Positions 1 to 5,112 of a stretch of 5,117 nucleotides of DNA are shown one piece after another. How positions within the stretch are numbered: position 1 is the first letter of the stretch; the number at the start of each line of letters is the position of its first letter. The translations under genes were made by a program, and so were the position numbers. Origin of the DNA: Yimella sp. (GTDB lineage Bacteria > Actinomycetota > Actinomycetes > Actinomycetales > Dermatophilaceae); NCBI GenBank assembly GCA_030150425.1, contig JASLFY010000035.1:1-5117 (forward strand). The letters are read 5' to 3'. The notes under the pieces are model-generated. The model saw only the letters and a list, made by a program, of their open reading frames with translations, searched no databases and was not told the DNA's origin.

Positions 1-12
1 ACGACATATCCG

Positions 13-85
13 TGGAGCATAGGGGATTCGAACCCCTGACCTCTTCCATGCCATGGAAGCGCGCTACCAACTGCGCCAATGCCCC
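13..85 (-). tRNA. tRNA-Ala (anticodon GGC)
   Basis: Read on the minus strand, the 73 bases fold into a complete cloverleaf. The 7-bp acceptor stem GGGGCAT/ATGCTCC has one G-T wobble. The D stem is GCGC/GCGC, the anticodon stem CTTCC/GGAAG with loop ATGGCAT, and the T arm AGGGG-TTCGAAT-CCCCT. Loop positions 34-36 read GGC, so this tRNA decodes the alanine codon GCC (and GCU by wobble), the dominant Ala codon in a high-GC genome. The discriminator base is A. The next bases are CGG, so the 3' CCA is not encoded and must be added by nucleotidyltransferase. The G-U type wobble sits at the third acceptor pair (G3-U70), the classic alanyl-tRNA synthetase identity element, which confirms the assignment. 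The gene is transcribed away from the permease gene. Confidence 0.97.
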
Positions 86-117
86 GAATCGGGTGTCCCC
101 GCTTGCGGCGACCGGCT

Positions 118-123
118 TACTCT
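118..123 (+). promoter_or_regulatory. Candidate -10 box for the permease gene
   Basis: TACTCT on the plus strand fits TANNNT and overlaps five of six bases of the candidate tRNA -10 on the other strand. Transcription would start around 130, leaving an untranslated leader of about 65 bases before the ATG at 197. I see no convincing -35 at 16-18 bp upstream. This is a weak call resting on one hexamer and its position. Confidence 0.25.
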
Positions 124-148
124 AGCCCGGCGCCGCTTCCAACTCCAA
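119..148 (-). promoter_or_regulatory. Candidate promoter of tRNA-Ala
   Basis: On the minus strand a TAGAGT hexamer (124-119) fits the actinobacterial -10 pattern TANNNT. Upstream, at an 18-bp spacing, lies TTGGAG (148-143), a partial -35 match. Transcription would begin near 112, giving a leader of about 27 bases before the tRNA 5' end at 85. The position is right, but the -35 is weak and nothing beyond sequence pattern supports it. Confidence 0.4.
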
Positions 149-196
149 ATCGGTCCGAGGCCCCACCGGCGACGCGGGATGCGGCACCGTATCCAC

Positions 197-1618
197 ATGA
201 ACACTCCACCTCCCCAATCCGCCGGAGTCGTCGAATCCGACGCACCCGCAACGGATTCGGCCCTCGGCCACGGACTCAAGCAGCGGCACGTCACGATGAT
301 CTCCATCGCGGGCGTCATCGGTGCCGGACTGTTCGTCGGTTCTGCCAACGCCATCGCGAAGGCGGGCCCGGCGGTGCTGGTCTCGTACGCTCTCGCCGGC
401 ACCCTCGTGGTCCTGGTGATGCGGATGCTCGGCGAGATGGCCACCGCACACCCGGACACCGGTTCGTTCTCCACGTACGCCGACCGCTCGCTCGGTCACT
501 GGGCGGGTTTCTCGATCGGCTGGCTGTACTGGTGGTTCTGGGTCGTGGTGATCCCGATCGAGGCCACGGCCGGCGCCGCGATCCTGGCGAATTGGACGGG
601 GTGGCCGCAGTGGCTGTTCGCCCTGCTGATCACGGGCCTGCTGATGGGCACCAACCTGCTCTCGGTCGGCAACTACGGCGAGTTCGAGTTCTGGTTCGCG
701 CTGGTGAAGGTGATCGCGATCGTGGCGTTCATCGGTGTCGGTCTGCTGGCGATCTTCGGCGTGCTGCCCGGGTCGCACACCTCGGGTGTGCACCACCTGA
801 CCGGTGACGGCGGGTTCATGCCCAAGGGCATCACCGGCGTGATCGCGGCGATGTTGACCACCATGTTCACCTTCATGGGCACCGAGATCGTGACCATCGC
901 GGCGGCCGAGTCGCCCGACCCGGAACACGGCATCCGCAAGGCCGTGAACTCGGTCATCTGGCGTATCTCGCTTTTCTACCTCGGCTCGATCTTCATCGTC
1001 GTCGCCCTGGTGAGCTGGAAGAACCCCGGTCTCGCCGACAAGGGCTCCTACCAGTTCGTGCTCGACCAGATCGGTCTCGGCAAGCTGACCACGCTGCTCG
1101 ACCTCGTCATCCTGACCGCGGTCGCCAGCTGCCTGAACTCCGCGCTCTACACCGCCTCCCGGATGGCGTTCTCGCTGTCCAAGCGCGGTGACGCGCCGAA
1201 GTCCTGGTCCCACGTCACGTCGCGTGGTGTTCCGGCCCCGGCGATCATCGTCAGCAGCATCATCGGGTTCCTCGGCGTGATCGGGAACTACGTGCTGCCG
1301 GACAAGATCTTCGGCTACCTGCTGGCCACCTCCGGCGCCATCGCCCTGTTCGTCTACATCGTCATTGCGCTGTCCCAGCTGCGGATGCGCACCCGTGACG
1401 ACATCGACATGAGCAACGCGTCGGTGCGGATGTGGCTGTTCCCGTACCTCACGATCGCCACGATCGTGTTCATCGTCGCCGTGCTGGTGCTGATGGCCGT
1501 GATGCCGGGTCAGCGCCTCGAGCTGGTGCTGTCGGTGATCCTCGCAGCGATCATCGTCGCCGCCGGGTTCGTGGTGCAGAACCGGCACAAGAACACCGGG
1601 GCCGCGTCGACGCGGTAA
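197..1618 (+). CDS. gabP: Amino acid permease, GABA permease type (APC superfamily, AAT family)
   Basis: This is an inner-membrane, proton-coupled importer of GABA or a related amino acid, 473 residues long, typical for the AAT branch of the APC superfamily. About twelve hydrophobic segments are visible, starting near residues 33, 58, 102, 138, 166, 212, 258, 298, 345, 372, 412 and 441. The unwound first helix carries GVIGAGLFVGS (39-49), where APC transporters bind the substrate backbone. Other family landmarks are RMLGEMATAHPDTGSFSTYA (76-95), FTFMGTEIV (224-232) and SCLNSALYTASRMAFSLSKR (311-330). The KQRHVTMISIAGVIGAGLF start closely resembles GabP of E. coli and B. subtilis. I chose the ATG at 197. 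Reading further upstream in frame would run back through the tRNA gene, and the extra residues look non-coding. An ATG at 179 is a second option; neither has a strong Shine-Dalgarno sequence. No GABA catabolic genes (gabT, gabD) lie in the window, so the substrate is inferred from similarity; alanine, proline or asparagine cannot be excluded. Confidence 0.9.
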   Translation: MNTPPPQSAGVVESDAPATDSALGHGLKQRHVTMISIAGVIGAGLFVGSANAIAKAGPAVLVSYALAGTLVVLVMRMLGEMATAHPDTGSFSTYADRSLGHWAGFSIGWLYWWFWVVVIPIEATAGAAILANWTGWPQWLFALLITGLLMGTNLLSVGNYGEFEFWFALVKVIAIVAFIGVGLLAIFGVLPGSHTSGVHHLTGDGGFMPKGITGVIAAMLTTMFTFMGTEIVTIAAAESPDPEHGIRKAVNSVIWRISLFYLGSIFIVVALVSWKNPGLADKGSYQFVLDQIGLGKLTTLLDLVILTAVASCLNSALYTASRMAFSLSKRGDAPKSWSHVTSRGVPAPAIIVSSIIGFLGVIGNYVLPDKIFGYLLATSGAIALFVYIVIALSQLRMRTRDDIDMSNASVRMWLFPYLTIATIVFIVAVLVLMAVMPGQRLELVLSVILAAIIVAAGFVVQNRHKNTGAASTR

Positions 1619-1628
1619 CCACCCACCT

Positions 1629-1696
1629 CGAGATAACTGATCGGGTCCCACGGAACGCGAATTTTCGCGTTCCGTGGGACCCGGTCAGTTATCTCG
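1629..1696. repeat. 33-bp near-perfect inverted repeat between convergent genes
   Basis: Arms 1629-1661 and 1664-1696 are reverse complements over 33 bp. The only imperfection is T1641 against G1684, which is a G-U wobble in the plus-strand transcript and an A-C mismatch in the minus-strand one. The loop is only two bases (TT), or four to six if the terminal A-T pairs open. It begins 10 bases after the permease stop and covers the last codons of the convergent DUF4442 gene. Its position suggests a bidirectional transcription barrier. However, no T-run follows either arm, and the stem is much longer than usual for an intrinsic terminator, so a mobile or dispersed palindromic element is an alternative reading. 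Confidence 0.9.
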
Positions 1697-2228
1697 GTGT
1701 CAGGTGTCTCGGTCGGGCGGAGGTCAGATGGTCCGCCGTACGCCGTTCGCGCTTCTTGCGGACGTACAACTGCCGGCGTACGCGGGCCACGACGGTTCCG
1801 TCGGCCAGCGTCAGCTCGGTCTCGAACCAGGGCAGGACCTTCTCCCCCGACTCCGCCTGCGCGCGGATCTGCTCCGCCTGCTCCTTGGTCACCTCGAAGC
1901 GGCCGAACACGCTGGAAACGCCCGGGCTGACGTAGTCGATCTCGGCGGCCTTGTCCCACACGTGGTAGTCGGTGCCGAGCTGGTGCATCAGCAGCAGCGC
2001 GTGGAAGGCGTCTGACATCGCGCCGATCGCGCCGCCGAACGCGGTGCCCTGCTGGTTGCGGTTGAACCGGCTCAGCTTCAGCTCGACCCGGCAGACGGTC
2101 CAGTCCTCGTTGAACTCGCGGACCTTCAGGCCCATGCCGAGGAACGGCGGGTAGAAGTTCATCAGGCGCTGCAGACGGCTGGGCGCCATCCGCCGCCGCT
2201 CTCCGTGGATCGAGGTCTTCCTGCTCAC
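1689..2228 (-). CDS. DUF4442 / PaaI-like hotdog-fold thioesterase family protein
   Basis: This is a probable cytoplasmic single-domain hotdog protein of about 179 residues. The DUF4442/YiiD-type core runs from about residue 20 to 158: LMNFYPPFLGMGLKV (22-36), then NRNQQGTAFGGAIGAMSDAF (56-75) with the glycine-rich loop and helix typical of the fold, and AEIDYVSPG (95-103). Members are thought to be acyl-CoA thioesterases or binding proteins; no substrate is evident here. It is the last gene of the leftward operon. The GTG start shares a GTGA 4-base overlap with the phosphatase stop, which indicates translational coupling. An in-frame ATG at 2189, preceded by GGAGAG, is a credible alternative start giving 166 residues and fits where the conserved region begins. 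After YVRKK (155-159) comes a polar tail of about 20 residues unlike the core, and the TAA stop lies inside the 1629-1696 palindrome. The family call is firm; the function is not. Confidence 0.85.
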   Translation of the reverse strand: MSRKTSIHGERRRMAPSRLQRLMNFYPPFLGMGLKVREFNEDWTVCRVELKLSRFNRNQQGTAFGGAIGAMSDAFHALLLMHQLGTDYHVWDKAAEIDYVSPGVSSVFGRFEVTKEQAEQIRAQAESGEKVLPWFETELTLADGTVVARVRRQLYVRKKRERRTADHLTSARPRHLTPR

Positions 2229-2875
2229 GATGAGGCGTTCCATTTCTCGATGCGCCACCCGTGCTGGCCCTCGAGGAGCTCCACCCAGTGGCAGTTGTGC
2301 AGTCCGGCCAGGCCGAGCCACGCGGCGTGCAGGTCGATGCCGACCAGGTCGGCGGCCAACGCCCGCGCGGCGACGCCGTGGCTGACGACGAGGGCGGACT
2401 CCCCCGGCGCCAGGGTGTCGATCAGGTCGCGGGCCGCTGCGCGGGTGCGCTGCGCGACTTCGCCCACGGTCTCGCCCGTCTCACCGCGGCGTACGTCGTC
2501 ACCCACCGCGATCGCGTCGAGCTCGTGGCCGTGGTGGGCGCGTACGTCGTCCATGGTGCGGCCCTGCCACAGACCGACGTTGATCTCGCGCAGCCGCGCG
2601 TCGGTGTGAACGGGTCGATCGCCGGCGACCGCGCGGGCTGTCGCGTGGGCGCGTCGCAGGTCGCTGCTCCAGATCGCCGCGAACTGCTTGTCCCGCAACG
2701 CGATTGCGGCATCTGTGGCCTGCTGTTCGCCGACCTCGGAGAGTTCGGTGTCGAGCTGCCCCTGCCACACGCCGCCCGCGTTGTGGGCGGTCTGGCCGTG
2801 GCGCAGGACCACCAGCCGGCGCGGCTTCGACCCGCGCATCAACCGTTCGGACGGGCCGGGGACCGGCTCACTCAT
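2225..2875 (-). CDS. Histidine phosphatase family protein, likely glucosyl-3-phosphoglycerate phosphatase-like
   Basis: This is a cytoplasmic 2-histidine phosphatase of the phosphoglycerate mutase branch, 216 residues. The RHG motif LRHGQTAHN (24-32) carries the nucleophile His26, Arg25 and Asn32. SSDLRRAHATA (70-80) supplies the phosphate-pocket arginine, LREINVGLWQG (95-105) the acid-base Glu97, and VVSHG (163-167) the second catalytic His166, so all catalytic positions are intact. In mycobacteria the gene right after rsfS encodes GpgP (Rv2419c), which dephosphorylates glucosyl-3-phosphoglycerate to glucosylglycerate on the way to methylglucose lipopolysaccharides. The matching gene order suggests the same role here, but the family is promiscuous and no GpgS synthase lies in the window, so I leave the symbol blank. 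The ATG overlaps the end of rsfS by 8 bases and has no Shine-Dalgarno sequence of its own, pointing to coupled translation. The first 18 residues before the catalytic core are a non-conserved polar extension; an internal ATG at 2839 is possible. Confidence 0.93.
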   Translation of the reverse strand: MSEPVPGPSERLMRGSKPRRLVVLRHGQTAHNAGGVWQGQLDTELSEVGEQQATDAAIALRDKQFAAIWSSDLRRAHATARAVAGDRPVHTDARLREINVGLWQGRTMDDVRAHHGHELDAIAVGDDVRRGETGETVGEVAQRTRAAARDLIDTLAPGESALVVSHGVAARALAADLVGIDLHAAWLGLAGLHNCHWVELLEGQHGWRIEKWNASS

Positions 2876-3248
2876 CGGCGTCGTCGCGCGCCGGCAGCTC
2901 CAGATCGATCGTCGGGCAGTCCCGCCAGAGACGCTCGAGCTGGTAGAACTCGCGCTCGTCGTCGTGCTGCACGTGGACCACGATGTCGCCGAAGTCGACC
3001 AGCACCCAACGGCCCTCGCCGCGGCCCTCCCGGCGTACGGGCTTGACGCCCTTCTCCAGCAGCGCGTCCTCGATCTCGCGGACCATCGAGTCGACCGTAC
3101 GTTCGTTGTCGGCCGACGCGATCACGAACACGTCGGTCAGCGCGAGGTGCTCGCTGACGTCGAGCGCGATGATCGAGGTGGCCTTCAGGCCGTCGGCGGC
3201 GCGGCCGGCGGCACGCGCCAGCTCGATCGCCTCGGGGGTGGCACTCAC
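2868..3248 (-). CDS. rsfS: Ribosome silencing factor RsfS (YbeB/Iojap family)
   Basis: RsfS binds ribosomal protein uL14 on the 50S subunit and blocks joining of the 30S subunit, lowering translation when nutrients run short. The 126-residue product has the usual length of the family and the full Iojap/RsfS domain. It begins with a helix, ATPEAIELARAAGRAADGLK (3-22), and continues with LALTDVFVIASADNERTVDS (35-54). The signature stretch 81-111 contains WVLVDFGDIVVHVQHDDERE and FYQLERLW. The GTG start sits in a GTGA overlap with the nadD stop and is preceded by a strong AGGAGGAG. Pairing with nadD is one of the most conserved bacterial gene neighbourhoods and supports the call. The acidic tail after residue 117 is variable in the family. 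Confidence 0.97.
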   Translation of the reverse strand: MSATPEAIELARAAGRAADGLKATSIIALDVSEHLALTDVFVIASADNERTVDSMVREIEDALLEKGVKPVRREGRGEGRWVLVDFGDIVVHVQHDDEREFYQLERLWRDCPTIDLELPARDDADE

Positions 3249-3853
3249 GACTTCTCCTCCTGCAGCTCTCCGCCGTCGGGCTGGTAGAGCCGATATTTTC
3301 CGATGTACTGCACGACGCCGTCGGGCACGAGGTACCAGACCGGTTCCCCGGAACGCACCCGGTCACGGCAGTCGGTCGAACTGATCGCCATCGCGGGCAC
3401 CTCCTTCAGCTCCACCTTGTGCTTGGGCAGACCCTTGTCGGACAGCACATGGCCCGGGCGGGTCACCCCGATGAAATGGGCGAGGTCCCAGAGCTCGTCG
3501 ACGCCCTTCCAGGAAAGGATCTGGCTGAGCGCGTCGGCGCCGGTGATGAAGAACAGCTCCGCGTCGGGCCGCTGCTTGCGCAGGTCCAACAGGGTGTCGC
3601 GGGTGTACGTCGGCCCGGGCCGGTCGATGTCGACCCGACTCACCGTGAACCGCGGGTTCGACGCGGTCGCGATGACCGTCATCAGGTAGCGGTGTTCGGC
3701 CGGGGCGACGTCGCGCCCCTCCTTCTGCCACGGCTGACCGGTGGGCACGAAGACGACCTCGTCGAGGTCGAGCAACGACTGCACCTCGCTGGCGGCCACC
3801 AGGTGGCCGTGGTGGATGGGGTCGAAGGTTCCGCCCATGACCCCCAGGCGCAC
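3245..3853 (-). CDS. nadD: Nicotinate-nucleotide adenylyltransferase NadD
   Basis: NadD transfers AMP from ATP to nicotinate mononucleotide to form deamido-NAD, the step before NAD synthetase in both de novo and salvage NAD synthesis. The 202-residue protein has the nucleotidyltransferase Rossmann motif GGTFDPIHHGHL (7-18) with the HxGH box. It also has VFVPTGQPWQK (34-44), PTYTRDTL (81-88), FFITGADALSQILSWK (101-116) and the C-terminal AISSTDCRDRVRSG (156-169), the SSTxxR ATP site. I chose the GTG at 3853 because it begins the first beta strand (MRLGVMGG) just before the motif, as in characterised NadD proteins; a far upstream in-frame ATG would overlap most of the preceding small gene. It starts 2 bases after the stop of that gene without a clear Shine-Dalgarno sequence, so coupling is likely. 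The end overlaps rsfS by 4 bases. Confidence 0.96.
   Translation of the reverse strand: MRLGVMGGTFDPIHHGHLVAASEVQSLLDLDEVVFVPTGQPWQKEGRDVAPAEHRYLMTVIATASNPRFTVSRVDIDRPGPTYTRDTLLDLRKQRPDAELFFITGADALSQILSWKGVDELWDLAHFIGVTRPGHVLSDKGLPKHKVELKEVPAMAISSTDCRDRVRSGEPVWYLVPDGVVQYIGKYRLYQPDGGELQEEKS
3254..3261 (-). promoter_or_regulatory. Strong ribosome binding site of rsfS inside the nadD 3' end
   Basis: AGGAGGAG on the minus strand lies 5 bases before the rsfS GTG at 3248 and is embedded in the last codons of nadD (residues Gln-Glu-Glu). It is the only strong Shine-Dalgarno sequence in the leftward operon; the other genes appear to rely on coupling or weak sites. It fixes the rsfS start and suggests that RsfS can be translated independently of, and more strongly than, its neighbours. 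Confidence 0.8.
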
Positions 3854-3855
3854 GG

Positions 3856-4074
3856 TCAGTGCGTCGGTCCGCTGCGGTGGGAGTCGGCCGAACCGTGGCC
3901 GTCCTGTTCGGACACCTTCGGCGAGGTGTTGCGGAAGGACCACAACACACCGAGCATCACCAGGAACACGATGAACGCGATCACGCCGTAGGCGAGGTGG
4001 GCCATCGGCAGTTCGTTCTCGTGCAGCGCCGGCACGTCGGGCTCGGCGATCAGGGTCAGGACACGCGACGTCAT
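3856..4074 (-). CDS. Small single-pass membrane protein, first gene of the nadD operon
   Basis: The predicted product has 72 residues: a polar N-terminus with several acidic residues (EPDVPALHENELP, 11-23), one hydrophobic helix (about 26-46, HLAYGVIAFIVFLVMLGVLW), then a basic SFRN and a hydrophilic tail rich in Ser, Asp and His. The helix followed by Arg suggests the tail faces the cytoplasm. I do not know its function. Small membrane proteins of this shape, with a YGVIAF-like helix and a WSFR end, occur in front of nadD in other actinobacteria as far as I recall, which I cannot check here. The ATG at 4074 sits about 7 bases after a candidate -10 box, so the mRNA may be leaderless. The stop is 2 bases before the nadD GTG. 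An internal ATG at 4005, just before the helix, is the alternative start. Confidence 0.78.
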   Translation of the reverse strand: MTSRVLTLIAEPDVPALHENELPMAHLAYGVIAFIVFLVMLGVLWSFRNTSPKVSEQDGHGSADSHRSGPTH

Positions 4075-4081
4075 GGGCGGC

Positions 4082-4112
4082 AGCCTACCGGGTGCCCGGG
4101 ATCGTCCGTCAG
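4082..4112 (-). promoter_or_regulatory. Candidate promoter of the leftward nadD operon
   Basis: On the minus strand TAGGCT (4087-4082) fits TANNNT. CTGACG (4112-4107) is a -35-like hexamer at a rather long 19-bp spacing. Transcription would begin about 7 bases downstream, essentially on the ATG at 4074, where no Shine-Dalgarno sequence is visible, so a leaderless transcript is predicted. Confidence 0.45.
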
Positions 4113-4122
4113 CCTGCTCGAT

Positions 4123-4128
4123 TAGAGT
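4123..4128 (+). promoter_or_regulatory. Candidate -10 box of the glycosyltransferase gene
   Basis: TAGAGT fits the actinobacterial -10 pattern TANNNT. A start at A4136, 8 bases downstream, or at the ATG itself (4139) would give a transcript with almost no leader. No Shine-Dalgarno sequence precedes the ATG, which agrees with leaderless expression. The -35 position (about 4100-4105) has no good match and would overlap the -35 region of the divergent operon. Confidence 0.45.
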
Positions 4129-4138
4129 TGCCGGCATC

Positions 4139-5101
4139 ATGAAGCCCGTGCTCTCCGTCGTCGTGCCGATGTTCAACGAGGAGGAAGTCCTCCCCCTGTT
4201 CGTCGATCGGATCGGACCGGTTCTCGCCGGCCTGAAGGTCCCGTACGAACTCATCGCGGTCGACGACGGATCGACCGACCAGACGCCGGTGTTGCTGCAG
4301 AAGTACCTGCGCCGCTGGCCCGAGTTGCGGGTGATCCGACTGCGGGTGAACGCCGGTCACCAGTCGGCCATCTCGGCCGGCCTGGCAGGTGCCCGCGGTG
4401 ACTGGGTCGCCACCATCGACGCCGACCTGCAGGACCCGCCGGAGGTCATCGCCGACATGTGGGCCGCGACCCAGGGCGACGACGTCGACGTGGTCTACGG
4501 CGTACGGTCCGACCGGTCCACCGACTCGTGGTTCAAGCGCACCTCCGCGGACGGTTTCTACCGGCTGATGCGGCGCTGGTCCGACGTCGACGCCCCGGCA
4601 GGTGCCGGCGACTTCCGCCTGATGTCGCGGGCGACCGTCGATGCGGTGAACGCCCTGCCGGAGGCGAACCGGGTGCTGCGCCTGGCGGTGCCCACCCTCG
4701 GCTTCCCGTCGACCGAAGTCGACTACAAGCGCGACGAGCGCGCGGCCGGGTCATCGAAGTACCCGTTGTCGAAGATGCTCAAGCTGACCTTCGATGCCCT
4801 CACCGGTTTCTCCCACGCACCGCTGCGCCTGGCAACCTGGTTCAGCCTGTGCGGCTTCGTGCTCGCTGCCGTGATGTTCGTCTGGGCGATCGTGATGAAA
4901 GCGGCCGGCCAGGCGCTGCCCGGCTGGACCTCGACCGTCGTGATCGTGTCGGGCTTCGCCGCCGTGCAGCTGTTGTGCATCGGGCTGATCGGCGAGTACG
5001 TCGGGCGGATCTACCTCACCCAGCACGCCCGGCCGGCGTACTACGTGGCGTACGACTCCGCTTCGTCGGCTGAGTCCGCCGAGGAGACTCCTTCGCGGTG
5101 A
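4139..5101 (+). CDS. Family 2 glycosyltransferase, polyprenyl-phosphate type with two C-terminal TM helices
   Basis: The 320-residue protein matches the GtrB/CsbB/ArnC group, which moves a sugar from a nucleotide donor onto undecaprenyl or decaprenyl phosphate at the cytoplasmic membrane face. The GT-A domain starts at once: LSVVVPMFNEEEVLPLF (5-21), VDDGSTD (41-47) for nucleotide binding, and TIDADLQDPPE (92-102) with the DxD-type metal site and the catalytic-base region. GAGDFRLMSR (155-164) and YKRDERAAGSSKY (196-208) are typical of this group. Two membrane helices follow at about 232-254 and 264-287, then IGEYVGRIYLTQHARPAYYV (284-303) and a Ser/Glu-rich tail. Length and order are normal. 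The ATG at 4139 is chosen over the upstream in-frame ATG at 4073, which would add residues with no family match and run through the promoter. The donor sugar and final glycan are unknown; no GtrA-type flippase is in the window. Confidence 0.93.
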   Translation: MKPVLSVVVPMFNEEEVLPLFVDRIGPVLAGLKVPYELIAVDDGSTDQTPVLLQKYLRRWPELRVIRLRVNAGHQSAISAGLAGARGDWVATIDADLQDPPEVIADMWAATQGDDVDVVYGVRSDRSTDSWFKRTSADGFYRLMRRWSDVDAPAGAGDFRLMSRATVDAVNALPEANRVLRLAVPTLGFPSTEVDYKRDERAAGSSKYPLSKMLKLTFDALTGFSHAPLRLATWFSLCGFVLAAVMFVWAIVMKAAGQALPGWTSTVVIVSGFAAVQLLCIGLIGEYVGRIYLTQHARPAYYVAYDSASSAESAEETPSR

Positions 5102-5112
5102 GGTGACTCCTC

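Noticed and set aside
53..196. Extended N-terminus of the permease reaching back into the tRNA gene
   Set aside because: The extra residues are basic and unlike the family, and the frame would begin inside the tRNA-Ala sequence. Homologous permeases start close to the ATG at 197.
122..1651. Long open frame on the minus strand opposite the permease gene (about 509 codons)
   Set aside because: Its product is a low-complexity mix of Asp, His, Arg and Gly with no domain, the usual antisense mirror of a high-GC membrane-protein gene. The plus-strand frame has clear family motifs.
1629..1696. Calling the palindrome a standard rho-independent terminator
   Set aside because: Neither strand has a T-run after the stem, and the stem is far longer than usual, so it is listed as an inverted repeat with a possible terminator role.
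1510..1959. Small reading frames through the palindrome encoding similar peptides (ITDRVPRNA-like) on both strands
   Set aside because: The similarity of the two peptides is a direct result of the inverted repeat. There is no independent coding evidence, and the real genes run convergently out of it.
2261..3046. Plus-strand open frame of about 261 codons across the phosphatase and rsfS
   Set aside because: It shows no recognisable motif and sits opposite two genes with complete catalytic or family signatures, so it is a shadow frame.
4073..4138. Upstream ATG start of the glycosyltransferase
   Set aside because: It would place the candidate -10 box within the coding region and overlap the start of the divergent gene. 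The family begins directly with the strand found at 4139.
5081..5112. Short GAGGAG / CTCCTC inverted match after the glycosyltransferase
   Set aside because: Six base pairs separated by 20 bases with no T-run is expected by chance in this composition; it more likely reflects a Shine-Dalgarno sequence and Glu codons.
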